DNA from: Larus michahellis
Lineage: Eukaryota > Chordata > Aves > Charadriiformes > Laridae
Reading direction: 5' to 3'
Length of the DNA stretch: 64,000 nucleotides
Assembly: GCF_964199755.1 (NCBI RefSeq)
Contig: NC_133910.1
Coordinates: forward strand, 13,772,711 to 13,836,710
Made by a program: the position numbers and the translations under genes. The notes below the pieces were generated by a model. That model had not been told where the DNA came from and made no database searches. It saw nothing but the letters and a program-made list of their open reading frames with translations. Positions 34,512 through 60,790 of this stretch are shown piece after piece; within the stretch, counting starts at the first letter, position 1, and every line of letters begins with the position of its first letter.

Positions 34512-37500
34512 AAGGAGCCATTTTCAGTCAAATTCGCAGACCCCTTTCTGCCTTCTTGTCATCACCCAGGGACAAAAGACCCCACATCGCAGCAATGCTG
34601 GCTCAGGAAATGTCCTGAATCGGGGACTGTAGAACAATAACTGGAGCAAATCCTGCCAGGAAGTGCTCTGAATCTGCTCAGCCACCTTCCCTCCCCTCTG
34701 GAGCTCCCTCCTGCCTCCCCTCCAAGACATCCCCACGGCATCCCTCCACGTGCTCCTCTGTTTTGCTGATTCCCATTAATCTGTGTTTTATATAAGCCCT
34801 GGCTTGCGCTGGACACAAAAGCTATGCATTGCCGTGATATTAACAAAAATACATGACTTTAGGTTTAGGATTTAAAGCAAATAAAAAACCCCTCGCAGCC
34901 AGGGGATGCAAACCATGACAAACCAGTGCTGGCAGCTCCAAGGTGCAGATCCCAGCGAGGACAGGGAATCAGCGCTGGGTGCATCGAAGCTCCTCACAGT
35001 GCACCTGCACCCAGACGTCAGAGGCTGATTCCTTAATCCCCATCACATCAAGTGTGTTTAACTATTGCACAGCTCCTTGGCTGGACGCAAACAGCACCAA
35101 ACGCCCAGAGCACTTCAGCCTCCGGGCAAGAGTTTTGTGAACATCCGTCATTGTAGCTCTCAGCTTCTCTTCCCATTGCTTTTATTTTAATTAATCTCTG
35201 CAGGTCTGACTTTCCAGCACTGATGGTCCCACACAAGGCTGCTGGTGCTGGGAGAAGTGAGAAAGGCAGAGAGGGTCCCATGGGCGAGGGTGTATCAGAG
35301 GGACGGGGACTCTGCAAGGACAGGGCAGTTTCTGGCGAGTGGAAACCAGCTCTGCCTGCTTGAAATTTTTGGAAAAACTGGCAGAGATCCCTGTGCAATG
35401 CCCAGGTCCCCATCTGCCAGAGAGGCTGAGGAACCACAGAAAGGGAAGAGCATTGGCATTTCCAATGGCCCTGAGCCCGCCAGGCGGGGGCCAGCAGCAT
35501 TTGCCACAGGGCTTCCCGGCTGCCGAGACGCAACCCTGCCGCCGAGCGCCCTGGAGTCGCCTGGGCACTTGAGCCAATTTGTTCCAACACTACAATTAGC
35601 AGTTCATCACGGCCAAGCTGTGAAAAAAGCATCTGTAATGCCACTCAGCCGGAGAGGCCTCCCCTGCTAAGAACCAGCGATTTTCTGGGGGTAACCCTGC
35701 TTTGGGGGGGAAACCACTGGCCCCCCCAGGCCATCAGTGTCTCCCCACTGCAGCCAGCTCTGGACCTGCTCGGGCTGCGAGAGGTTAACGGATTTCAAGC
35801 AACTCCTGTGATTAACTTTTCCTAAATCTCCAATTCTTCTTTGCCTTCTATTTTTATAAAAAGAAAAGGGGGGGAGGCGGTATTTACAAGGGATTTCACT
35901 CAAATAATGAAATAAATGTGATCAGCCAAGGGACTCTTAATCCGCTTTGACTCTTGCATCCTGTGGAACGAACATGGAGATCTTTGCTGCCCCCGAGTCC
36001 CGGCAAGGCGGGGAACGAAGCAACCCCGTCCCTGCCTGCCTGGGGTGCTGAGCCCATAACACCACCTTAAATCAGGCACTGTATTCAGATAAAAGCACAT
36101 CAGCCAGGGGCTCCTGGGTTGACACCAGAGAATAACACTTCTTCAGCCACCTGCTCCCACCCTGCAGCCAATGTGTCCATGCCCAGGCCTGCAGCCAGCT
36201 GTGCCGAGGCAAGAACCGGCCACGTCTTTTATTTCAGATGGCCAAACACAGGAAAACGGCATCAGCTGCGATCCCGCATCTTCCTTCTGCAGCCTTCCTA
36301 CTTCTTTAGGCTTTGCCCAATATATGAAACTTTTAGCCTGGAAATGACATGGTTAATTATCACTTTAGTATCAAAACGTAACTGAAAATCACACAGATGA
36401 TTCTCCCTAACTGGGGAGAAATGTTTGAGTCCCAGAAAGGAGTTTGTGGCTGCTGGGGCCATCCTGCATGAATTGGTGGTGCAGGGAGCAGTGCCGGGGC
36501 CGTGCCAGGAGCTGGGGCTGCTGCGCCGAGCTGCTGGGAGACGGGTAAACCCATGGGTCCCTTCACCCCCATCAGAAACATCCCGAGTGAATAAAAGGGC
36601 TGGGTTTGCCCAAGAAAATCCAGCATGGGGTGAAGTAGAGCCACACCTGTGCTACCGCAGGGAGACCTTGAGTAACAGCTTCCTAATTCCCCCCGAGTCC
36701 CCAGATCCACCAACCTGCTCTCTGGGTGCCAGCCAGCGCCCGCGCTTCCCTCCCCATTGTCTGCCTCGCCCTGGGGGGTGACATGGGGCCCGAGTCACCC
36801 CTTCTTGGGGGACAGCAGAGAGGACCCCCCCCGGCAGCCCCATGGCAGGGAGGGCAGCGCAGCCCTGATGTGGGAAGGGTTTCATCCCGCCTTCATTTCA
36901 GCAGAGCCCCAGCCACAAAGGTACAAAACAGCTTGTTGGAATAAAACACCAGCTTAGGCTGGGGAGGGGGGAACTAAACACTCCAGTTGTGATTCCCACA
37001 TATGCCCAAAGATATAATCCAGATTTGCTGCTTGCCCTGGCACCCTTTTTTTTTTTTTTAATAAATTAAAATCTCTTTTTGCTGCCGAGCATAATCAGCA
37101 TTAGGGCGAGGAGAGGAGGAGCTTTTCACTGTACGCAGCAGAATCAAAAATGAAATCACCGCCGCTGCAGGCTGGGACTCTGCCGGCAGCACGGACACAC
37201 GCAGCTGATGGCAGCAGCCCCCAAACCCATGTGCTGCACTTGCCTCCTCTGGGGCATTTTCTTAATTCATCTGTTAGCCGAACTGAAAGGCAGAAGATGC
37301 CCCAGTCAGGGGGATGGAGGGGTGTCCTGGCTTGGGAAGGACCACTGCTCCCCAAGCCCCACGTTGAGCCTTGCATGGCTCAATCTGGGGGTCTGAAGGC
37401 TGAGGGAAAACAGTCACATTCCTGGGAAAGCCTGAAGGAGCTCAAACCTTTGGCTTTTTGCCTCCCCACAGCCACATGGCCATGGTGAGCATCTGCACAG

Positions 37501-39868
37501 AGCAGCCCTGGCGTCCTGCTCCGGGACAGCTGGGGCCAAACCTCTGTGTGAGCATCAGCACGAGCTCCAGGGGAGGGGAGAACGAGGCACAAAAATTACT
37601 GGCCTCAGCCACTGGCTTACTAGTGACATGTGCCCGTAAGACCCACTGGTGTTTCCTACAGCTAAATCTGAGGGCAATGCCTCCAGCACGTCAACAGGAG
37701 CCCAGGGTCTGGCAGTGCTGCCAGGGCTGAGAGCCAGCCCCATCCCTCTAACGCCCTCCGAGGGGGCAGAACCCCCTCCTCTGGCTGCAGGGCTCTAGGG
37801 ACAGGGACACCGCATCCACCCTCCTTCTCACAACCAGCAACCGAGGGCTGGAAGGCAGATGGCATTTGCACAGATCTAAAGCCCAAAGCCCAGCGAGACT
37901 ATCCTTACCCTCATGCTGCTGTGCCCTCCTTGCCTCTGAGCCAAAACGCTCAGGATCCAGCCCTGGATGTCTGAGAGTGCAGCACAGGGGGCTGATTCCC
38001 TCCCCGTGCCGCCTCCTGGCTCCCCAGCACAGCCCAAGGTGCTGTTACGCGGACTGAAAGCTGGGGACAGTCCCTGCAGATTGTACCTTGTCGATGGAAG
38101 AGCTGGGTTGTCCTGCCACTGCTCCCCACGTGTCCCCACCCACGCGGCTGTGTCCCCGGGGGGGGCCGGGCTGGGGTCTCCTGCCTCCCCCCAGGAGGCA
38201 ATAGCTAACCCAGCCACAGCCTGTCCTGCTTGTTGGGTGACAGATATAGGTAGGGACACAGGACACGGGCCAGGCAGCCCCACAGTGGCACCCGCCATCC
38301 CTCGCTGTTGCTATAGAGACAGAAGCTGGTTTTCTCCGCAGCAGCGACGTGGTTGTTTCTGAGCAGTACCTTCAGCATGGCAGGCAGCGGGGAGAGAGGG
38401 ACAAGGAATGCCATGCCATGCCGTGCCACTTGCCTTGCCAGAGGGTCAGGCATGGCCAAGGCAAAGCTCTGACAGGCTTCTCCTGGTGCCTCTGTGTCCA
38501 GATCCACACTCACCCTGGGGGGGCTCTCACCAAACCCTCCCTGCAGCGAGCACACAGGCACCGGGGCTCCCCCACTCTGGGCACTGAGGCACTGGGGGAG
38601 CAAAGGGGTGCAGGCGGTGGGGGTGGTGAGGAGGAATGCTCCCCAGGGAAACCCTGTGTGGGAGCGAGCCCTGTCCTGCAAACCCCACCTTACCCCCGTG
38701 AGTCACCCCAGCTCACCTCTCCCTGCTCTCCTGCCTTGCTTTGCAACCACGCGCTGGGATGAGGGCAGCCCAGCTGATGCTACCCACCATGGCAGCTTCT
38801 CCAGGCCACGCTCTCCTGATTACACTGGCAAAGACCAGGAGTAACTCCTCCAAGAGCCATCCTGGATGTACCAGGGCAACACAGGCGCAAGGAGACCTGG
38901 ACCCAGGGACGTGGCTGTAGATGCATCCAGCCCATTTGCAAAGGTTCAATAAAACCTAGAGCTACAAAGTGCGAGCTTCCCACAAAGTCTTCCACTGCTC
39001 CCTGCCTCTTCAGGTACCCACCATCTCCAGGTACACATAGGTGCATACACAAGCCATCAGAGCTGCAGTAACATGCCTCCATCCTTCCTAGGGGTGAGGA
39101 TAAACTCTGCCAAGTGTAATAATGCCTGGAAGAAAGAGAAAGCACCATAGCTGGCTTCTTCACAGAAGTCTTTGCAGGAGAAGGAGCTTGGCAAAGAAAA
39201 TCCCTGATGGAGGCCAGGCGCAGTGGCACATCTCTGCTCCCACCCGCAGCAGCGCTCCCCGTTTAAACAAGCAGCAGCAGGGGAGCGGGGCAGCACCAAC
39301 CACCCCCCCGCTGCTCTGCCGGCTGCTGCACCAACCCGCCAGCCCGCAGGGAAAACCGGCTCTGCCCTTTCCTGAGCACACTCGGTGACAGCCCCTCCAG
39401 AGCCACCCTGGCACAGCCCACCCCTGGGAGCTCCACGGAGGCTCGTCTTTACAGGACATGGTAGCCCCTCCTTATCACGCTTCTGCTCCAGCCTCGGAGC
39501 AGGTAGCACGGGAAAGTCAGCATCTCCCAGGGCTCTGTGCCGACATCCCAGCTGGAGACGCATGCCAGGGATAGATTTTCTGTTTAGCTTCTCTTCATAT
39601 TAATTATCAAAGAGCAACAAATGTTAGCAGCTTGCAGCAGTCATTATCTGAATGTCTTCTTCTTCTCACCAGCAGCCCCTGTAGGAAGAGGCTCCCCAAC
39701 ACCCAGGGACAGATGAGAGCACAAGACCCCGCTGGTTGCTCCCTGGCCTTGCAAGCCAGCTGCGTTTTGCTCACCTGGGACAGAGAGGAGGACAGGGGTG
39801 ACGGGATCCCTTCATTCTGCAGGATGCATCCAGCCAGGGAAGGTGTTGAGTCTGGCAGCGTCCATCAC

Positions 39869-40004
39869 CTGCCAAGCATCAAAGCTCTTCTAAAGACAGA
39901 GAAACCACAGAGAACTGGAAGGTTCTGTGCAAAATATGGGATTTTCTTAGACAGCTGTGAGGGGTGATCCATTTCAGAGACACCACGTTGAGCATGGCCA
40001 TCAC
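39869..40004 (-). CDS. Weak candidate exon near the PLPP7 3' end
   Basis: 136 nt with a good acceptor (GATCTTTACCCAG|GTGATG) and a moderate donor (TTGGCAG|GTGATG). In the phase left by the candidate exon at 40330-40379 it is open for 45 codons and starts GDGHAQRGVSEMDHPSQLSK. A second acceptor-like site (TCTGTCTTTAG) lies inside it. Product unknown. Could be an upstream exon of putative gene X, an alternative 3' exon of PLPP7, or chance. Confidence 0.2.
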
Positions 40005-40329
40005 CTGGGTAAAGATCAGCCAGGTTTCAAGGCGGCTGCTTGTCAATAATGGGAAGACACAACACCATGTCTGGGCATCAAACTCTATATTCAGTAATCT
40101 CAGACCATTCACAGGTATCAATTAGCTCAGCCTTGCAATCAAGGAAGGTCAGGAGTGCTTTCCTCATTTCACACGGGGTGAGACACAGAACCGCTCATAA
40201 TTTCCCTCTGTAGCAAGGTTACAGCCAGGGGAGCAGAGGCAGGGGTGGGGGCAGACCTGCCTCCCTGCCCTCCGGCTCACCAACATTGCTGGGTGTACCA
40301 GAAACCAGGCAATGCTGTACAAGACTTAC

Positions 40330-40379
40330 CTTGGAAATTCACATCTACAGCATCATTTGGCATAATTATAAAATCATGG
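40330..40379 (-). CDS. Small candidate exon downstream of PLPP7
   Basis: 50 nt with two near-consensus splice sites: acceptor TTCCCATCTCTTCACAG|CCATG and donor TTCCAAG|GTAAGT. One frame is open and encodes HDFIIMPNDAVDVNFQ with an internal ATG that could be a start. The quality of both sites suggests a real exon, coding or not. It lies about 400 bases beyond the predicted PLPP7 poly(A) signal. Confidence 0.28.
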
Positions 40380-40769
40380 CTGTGAAGAGATGGGAAAAGA
40401 CTCTTTGCTGTGTATCTAGACCTGCTTTGCAAAATCACCATGACCCAGCACAATGCCTATTCACTTACTCCTTATTAGGATGAAAATGGGCAATTTGTAA
40501 TTGTCCTTTACCAGACCAAACCCCATCCACAGAGCAGAGTTTTGAACAGCAGATGAAAGGCCACCTTCACATGCCACCTTCAGCGTCCTGACCACCCATC
40601 TAGGTCCATCTCATCCAAAGCAAACCATTTCAGTGATCGTTTGTATCCCCTCGGTCAGCACGACGGCAAGACCTCTTCCAAGTTGAACACATATCTCAAA
40701 GCCACACAGAACTGGCTTTTGTCCCCTCCCTCACGATAAGAACCAAACAGGGCAGAATTTTTATGATTA

Positions 40770-40775
40770 TTTATT
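40770..40775 (-). terminator. PLPP7: Likely PLPP7 polyadenylation signal AATAAA
   Basis: AATAAA on the minus strand, 466 bases downstream of the PLPP7 stop codon, in an AT-rich stretch (ATAATAAATAATC). The first canonical hexamer after the stop that I could find, giving a 3' UTR of roughly 0.5 kb. Confidence 0.5.
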
Positions 40776-41240
40776 ATCTGTGAAGTGCCGGCAGTGTCCT
40801 GACTCCGTACAAGACACCACTGCCAGGCTTACAAAAAGAAAAAGCACTGTGGCCAAAATCATTTAGCCTCAAAAAAGTTAATGAAGGTGTTCTCAGGAAG
40901 CTCTCAGGCGCTGCCCATCCTGAGGACATATCAAGGTGCTGATGTGAACCACCCAAACTAGGCAGACATGTAGCTCGTTTCTCTCACCCGTAAAGCTTAA
41001 TTAGGTTGCTGTTCAAACACAGTTTGAGAATACGGCCAAAACACAGGCATGGCCCTTGATTGCTAAAACCCAATCCATTGCAAGAAACATATTGTTTTTT
41101 TCAGGTGGGGAAGCAACATTAAAAAACGCCACTACTCATGGAAGTTACAACTGCTTCCAACAAACATGTAGAAAATACCGGGAGGGAGACTTTTAAAGTA
41201 TCTGCTAGTTTCCAGTGGAAAAGCGTCAAGTCCCCCGTGT

Positions 41241-54764
<13,524 letters not shown>

Positions 54765-54884
54765 CTAAGGCAACCTGCTTTGCAAACACCGGGAAAGAGG
54801 GAAATTCCTCTTCTCCCGGCAGAAAGCTTCCCCCACTCCCACCCTCACGAGCCGTAAATTTGGGAAGCTACAGAGGTTCCCCTC

Positions 54885-54944
54885 TGTTGCAGTTGCCCCC
54901 AGCACAGACTGCAGCTGTTAAATATAGAGTAAGGAATGCACATG
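54885..54944 (-). promoter_or_regulatory. PLPP7: PLPP7 core promoter with muscle-type motif cluster
   Basis: Within 33 bases, 160-192 bp upstream of the PLPP7 start codon, lie: an E-box CAGCTG (54912-54917), a perfect MEF2 consensus TTAAATATAG (54918-54927), a TEAD/MCAT core GGAATG (54933-54938) and a second E-box-like CACATG (54939-54944). Read on the minus strand the MEF2 site is CTATATTTAA, which can also serve as a TATA box and would place the start of transcription near 54890. The arrangement matches the known muscle-enriched expression of PLPP7/NET39. Motifs are seen; function is inferred. Confidence 0.6.
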
Positions 54945-55144
54945 GCTGTTTACTTCATGGGCCTAGCAAGCTTGGAAGGAAAATTAATGCCAGGCTTGGC
55001 AGCCACTCCAGTGCCAGAGAAAAAGGTTAAACAGCCAATAGATTGGAAGAAGAGGAGGGAAAAGCGTTGTGCCAAAGGTTGGTTGCTTCTAGCCTGGTCT
55101 ATTTAAATCTTCCAATTGCTTATTCCCCTGGGCTGCAAGGGAAA

Positions 55145-55159
55145 CTGGGAAATGTAGTT
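55145..55159 (-). promoter_or_regulatory. ZNF143-like motif upstream of PLPP7
   Basis: Minus strand reads AACTACATTTCCCAG, close to the ZNF143/THAP11 element whose core is ACTACAATTCCCAG. About 390 bp upstream of the PLPP7 start codon. Confidence 0.45.
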
Positions 55160-55199
55160 TTTTTTGCACTCCGAGTCACATTTCAATATCAGAGAGTCG

Positions 55200-58100
55200 G
55201 AGCTGGAGGAGATCACGGCATCCCCCCTGCCCACGGCAGCAGGAATTGCTGCGGCGGTGGGCTGTGCCACCAGCTTTGCGAGCTCCAAGGCTGGGCACGG
55301 CGTGGGGGCTTCCCTCCACGGGCTCTCCCCAGGCATCTTCTCCATTTGTCTGTGCTGCAACACCTCACCCCCTGCCAGGGCACCCTGAATACCACCTTCC
55401 TCTCCCTGTACGCACACCTTTCAACCACCGCTAGCCCCAGCCTCCCTCCCCGCTCAGCCTGCGCCCCTGCAGCCACTTCCACCACTCACCCTGTTCCCGA
55501 TCGAGGAGCAGCAGCACCTGCCTCCTGATTAAAAGAGACACCGTGCCACTAATGAATTCCCTGCCCCCAGCGCTGAGCGTGGCCTCAATACCGCACATGT
55601 TTCTGCCATGTCATCCAGCATCGCACAGGTCCCGCGCTGAGAGCAGGTGACAGGCAGTGGCCGCGTCCCCGAGCCGCGGGTGTGATCAGGTACCGGCCCC
55701 AGGGGAGCGGGCACCATGGGATGGGGAGGAGGAAGGCTCACGCCAGGCCCTGGGGAGCCCTCCCACAGAGGACAGGGAAGACCTGCCGTCCCTCCTGCCA
55801 CGGCGCCTTGTGCTCCGTCACTTCGTCCATGCACGGCTGCCGTCAGCCTCCCGCCTCCCCGCTCCCCACCCCAGCTGGGGTGAACCCCTCTGAGATACCT
55901 CCCACCCGCCAACCACCAGCGCTGGCAAGCCCCTGAGAACATCCCGTCCGCGCTCACAGCTCCAGTTTACAGATCTGAACGACCTTGCTACAGTCCCTGA
56001 CCCGCAGCCACGTGGATCTAAGCCTCGAGCACCGCTGGCAGAGACCGTCCATCTCAGCTCCTCCTGCCCGAAGGACGGCAGCCCGCTGCAGCACCTGCCC
56101 GAGCCACATCCACTCGGGCTGCCGTCGCCGAGTTACCTTCCCTGGGCTGTCAGAGCTCCATACCACCCACATGCTCAAGAAACGGGACTATTCCTATGCA
56201 AATAGCCAGAAATCCCCCATGGACAGAGAAGTGGAGAAGATGAATATTGCACTGAGGAGCAGAATGGGCACCTCTCCTGGTGGCAGTGACATCTGCCTAC
56301 ACAAATGTCCAGTTACAGAAGTCAGTGTTTGTACAGGTACCCTGGCCCAGGTATCTTTAAAAGTCTTGTCCAAAAGGCACGGGAGAGCTTAAGTGCTAAA
56401 TGAAAGGTGGGTTTTGGCTTTCTAAGATAATAAGAAAAATTTTGTGCTTTCTTCATGCTTTTTATGCATAGATCTGAAAATCCTCTAGACGAACTGTGCA
56501 TCCAGACTGTGCCCAGCTCACGGACAGGCCAGAGGCGAGGGCAACGCTTGGCCAAGCAAGTGCCAGAGGTCCTGAGGAGCCCCCGCTCCTGGGCTTTGCT
56601 CGTACTTACCCCCTTATGAATCAAAGGAAAATAATACACGTCCATTTATTTCTGAATCACACCCTCCGGGAACCTACCTCTTGTCGGTGACGATGACCCC
56701 GGCCAGGGGAGGAGCTCGTCCCCTCCCCAGACGCCCTCACCCAGCCCATAAACTGCAGCCCCCATCACCTCAGGTACCGTTTGGGGCTGCGGCAACCTGG
56801 GAGCGTGCACGGACGCTGCCACATCACCGACACCCACCATCTCCCCCCCGACCGCCGCGGCACAGCAGCATTCCCATGCTATCGGAGCAGTTAGCGCCCT
56901 GTCCCTGTCTGCCTGCCCTCATCCCGCTGCCCGGCTCCGAGGCATGTGGAAAATCTCAGCCCACCTGACATCAGCCCTGGAGATAACCGTCATCGCTGCT
57001 TTAACTTGGCTATAGCCGTCACCTCCCCTCCGGATGGCCTCCCTGTTTCTCCTGCCGCTGTGTGGGGCTCCTTGCAAACGTCTGTGAGCAGAGGGAACCT
57101 GGTCTGTCCCCCCTGTCCCACCCTGTGCCGGGGGTGCTGAGCTACAGCTGAGCACGTTCCTCAGGAGCTGTCATGGGGAAGAAATACCTTGAAAGGCACT
57201 AGGAGTTAATTTAATTTGGTTCCTGTCCTTTCTGATGTGGATATGGGGGAATTTCTCTGCTTTAGAGCCGCCCTGGCCTCCCCACGGGACCCAGCCTCGC
57301 AGCCCAGCGCGAGTCCCAGCAGAGGGGACGGAGGAGGACGGGCAGCGCGGGACGGAGGCAGTGCCAGCAAACCCCCGCCAAAAGCGCAGCGGGAAAGGAC
57401 AGCAACGCGGTCTCTCCTGCAGCCGGACGGGCTGTCACCGCCTGTCCCCACGGACAAGCTGAGCTTGGGAGGGAAATGTCCCCGATGCCAGCAGTGAGGA
57501 CGGGCCAAGCACTGTCCCGCTGCACGCACGGAGGAAGGGAGGCAGCGAGCTCGGAGGAGACACATTCCGCTCACAAAACAGCCACAAACCCAGGGGTTTA
57601 TAAATATCCCCGCTAAACCTGTAGACAGGCTCCCTGCTCCGGCGGGGCTATTCCAGGCCTGACATCCGATCCAGGCGGGCCATCGAGCGCCTCGGAGAGT
57701 ACCCAGATGGACAAATCCGACATGCTCCATGCACGGCATCCACTCGGTCCCGGCCGTGCCCCCCGCCTGCCGGCCCACCCCTGCCTGCCTGCGGGGCTGC
57801 AGTCCCCTGCCCTGGGGGCTGCCAGCCACAATGCCCCGCATAGTAGCCACGTGTGCACGGCTTCAGGGGCCAGCACGGCCATGCAGACCGTACCGGAGAC
57901 GCGGGTGGGACAGGAGGGATGGCAACATCCCCTTTAGCTGCTATTCACTGGCAGCTTTGGTGCGCCCCAGCCCCTGGCCGCGGCTGGCCACGAAGCAGCG
58001 CTCGCAGCCACAGAGCTTGCAAGCAAACCTGCAGCGCTCCCGGGTGGGATTCTTCCAGGGGTGAGAAAAGAAAGCTTGGCCAAAATAAAATACAATATTC

Positions 58101-59770
58101 TGCAGTATTAACAGCACCCGCAGCGGTGCCGGTCAGGCCCATTAGCACACCATAGCATGGCCTCTGGTGGGCTGGTTTTATTTGCCGCTGCTCAGGTGGC
58201 AAAGGTGAGACCCTGCCTTTCAGAAAACATGCTTGGAAGGACTTGGAGGCACAGGGCAGGCCGCGATGCCGGGGGGAGCAATAGCAGGAAGGGAGCATGG
58301 CCCTGCTACAAGGAGACGGGAACAAGTCCATCAAACGAGCAGCAGAAGGAAACCCAACTCACAACATCGCCAGACGCTCCTAACTCTTACTCACCACAGC
58401 TTGGCCTCACAACCCCGGCAATTCCATCAGCCAGCACCGCGCTCTCGGGCACGGGAACCGTTCTGCGCACGGCTTCATGCACCCGCTCCGGGGTGGAGCA
58501 TGCTAATGCCTTAATCACTCACAGCAGCACGACAGAGACAGGCACGACCAAAACCCAAAGAAAACTCCAGCTGAAGATGAAAAGCTGATTTAATTAGAAT
58601 GAGATAATGCAATTTCCTAGTTGACCAGAACACCAGACACAGCCAAGTTGAAGCAAGACCTGGCTAAAGCTTCAGCGAAACTAGAGTTGCAGAATATGCA
58701 GTTTCGCCCGATTCATAATGCTCTGAGAAACTGTGACAAGCTTGTTTGAAAAGTGTGAAAGTGTCTTGGAAATGTCAAAGTATTTCAGCACCTTCTGGAG
58801 GCTGCCAAAGCAACTGGATATTTCATTCGGAGATGCTCATTTCATTCTTTCTTGTGGTAACAAGTTCGTAGCTTGAGTGCGTTCTTAGTTCATGTATCTG
58901 TTGCAGGGCTAGTGACTATAATTGCGACCTTCACAGAGATTGTGAAGTTTAAATAAATACTTAGCCAAGGCTTTGAGAAACGCGCAGAAGAAAAACATAA
59001 CAATATCCTGTGTGGGTTTTTTTCCACCTGCTGTGGGTGGAAAGGAGCAAATCTGCCTCCCCTCGTCCTGTGGCGTTCACTTGTCAGGATCACCCAGTAG
59101 CTCCAGTCTCTCCGACCTGCCGGAGGGCAGACGGCAAGTGCACAGTGTTGAAAAACACCAGGCACCGTGTGAGCTGATCGAGCCTGCTGGGAGCGCGGGG
59201 TGGGAAGGACTACAAGACATTTGCTTAGCTCTGTGCTGCTGTGCCATACTGCAAGTGGCACCGGCAAAGCAATTTTTACCTCTCAGTTCCCCAGGTTTCC
59301 TATTCAGAAACAAGTCACGGAGGACACGCGCACCCAGAGCCTGGCGAAACGCTCGACGTACAGCAGCCACCACCAAGAAGCTGGACACACGCACCTCACC
59401 TTCAGCATTCGGATCCTCAGCCGGTTGACAGTCAGCAGGACCAGGCAGCGACGTTACGCCTAAACCGGGCTGTAACAGAAGTTTACAACTTTCCCACAGG
59501 CCACTGCTGCCTCAGACGCTTCTCTCTCTCTATTCCAGCTACTCCTGAGTCCCTTTGCTGCTATGGAGAGCTTTGCATTTCCAGTCGCTCGAATCACAGC
59601 CCATCCAGCCCAGGGCTACAGGTTTTGCAAATAAGGAGACCGTCCCTTTACTGAATCTACCAACCGAGCTCCAGCTGGGAGAAGAAAATCCTAATCTGAA
59701 AAACCAAGAGAAAATACACTGCAGTTAAATAAAAAAAAAAAAAAATGTAAAAAAGACGTTTCTTTAAAAA
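55200..59770. other. Intergenic region between PLPP7 and FAM78A
   Basis: The two genes are divergent and share this interval of about 4.6 kb. Several G+C-rich stretches give open frames but none has recognisable coding content. No repeats or RNA genes were seen. Confidence 0.7.
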
Positions 59771-59778
59771 ACCCCAAA

Positions 59779-59797
59779 ACTACATTACCCACAATTC
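59779..59797 (+). promoter_or_regulatory. ZNF143-like motif at the edge of the FAM78A CpG island
   Basis: ACTACATTACCCACAATTC resembles the extended ZNF143 site (ACTACAATTCCCAGAATGC) over most of its length. It sits just upstream of the CpG-rich region that should hold the FAM78A transcription start. Confidence 0.45.
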
Positions 59798-59859
59798 GCG
59801 GAGGCGTGGGAGGAAATGCTGGGTTTGCAAAGGAGGTTTAGCTTCAACAGCTGCAGTTG

Positions 59860-60790
59860 AAAAGCGAAATACAGGGGGAGGGATGGGACTGGGCGAAGGA
59901 GGGAGGACAGGGAGGGGGGGGTGTGCTGAGCCCTGTCGCCGGTGTCGTCCCCCCCCGCCGGGCTGGCGGAGCCGCTGTCATGCGGCGGTCCCTGCCCGGG
60001 CAGCCGGCGGCAGGGAAAGGCTACCGACGACTTTCTGCAAAGTTTGACCCGCTTGCCTTCATTTTATTATTTTATTAATTTTTTTTTTTTTTTTGATGCT
60101 GCGACGGCGACCGGAGCGGGAACCCCCCCGCACCCCACTGCTCCACCGGCGAGGCTGAGCCCCGGGGGGGCGGGGGGGCCGGCGCCGTCCCCGTATGCAT
60201 GAATGTATTGCGAGAGAGGAAGCTTGCGGCAGCCAGGAGGCGGAGGCACCGATCCTGCTCCTCTCACCTCCCCGGGCATCTAGCAAAGAGGCGAAGGAAG
60301 AGAAAAAAAGAGCGAGAGAAGCGAGAGAAGGAGCCTCCCCCCCCGGTCCATCCCCCCCCGCCGCACCTCGCCCCCGCGCAGCGCAGGGGAGCCCGGCGCG
60401 GTGCGCGGCGGCCGCCGGTGCTCGGCGCTGGTCCCCGCCGCCGCGGGATGCTGTGACATCCCCCCGACCCCCCGGAGGACCCACGCGTGTGCGGGGCAGC
60501 CCCCGCCGCCCCCTCCATGAGCCCCGCCGGTTGAGCCACAGCCGGCTCGCCCGGGAGCGGCGGCAGCGGGAGGAGGAGGAGGAGGAGGAAGGTCGGACAA
60601 GCCTGCGGAGGAGCGCTCGCCGAGGAGGAGGAGGAGGCGGAGGCGGAGGAAGGGCAGTCGCGGGGCCGGCGCCCCCCGGGCCGGTGCGTGGCGGCGGGAT
60701 GTCAGGGGCGGCGGTTCCGCGGCGCTGAGCGGGCGCGGAGCGGGGGAGGCTCAGCCCCGCCTGCGCCACCGGGACCTCCGGCTCGTTCTT
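59860..60790 (+). promoter_or_regulatory. FAM78A: CpG island and 5' leader of FAM78A
   Basis: Dense CpG sequence preceding the FAM78A coding exon, the expected promoter. It contains (GGA)n/(GAG)n tracts at about 60555-60655 and C/G homopolymer runs. The sequence CCG|GTGCGTGG at 60681-60690 could be the donor of a 5' leader intron. A 244-codon open frame on the opposite strand is a compositional artefact. Confidence 0.75.
60552..60655. repeat. Imperfect (GGA)n tract
   Basis: Two blocks of GGA/GAG triplets in the FAM78A CpG island. If transcribed, a purine-rich leader element. Confidence 0.75.

Larger units (their letters stand above)
30400..39800. other. Interval without a confirmed gene
   Basis: Moderately G+C-rich sequence between PRRC2B and PLPP7. 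Open frames of up to about 230 codons occur, but they lack splice context or family resemblance. Apart from the weak minus-strand candidate exons and the GATA cluster listed separately, nothing could be recognised. Confidence 0.6.

Noticed and set aside
38205-38681. 158-codon minus-strand open frame
   Set aside because: No acceptor/donor pair frames it convincingly and the translation resembles nothing known. Kept only as a low-priority part of the interval between PRRC2B and PLPP7.
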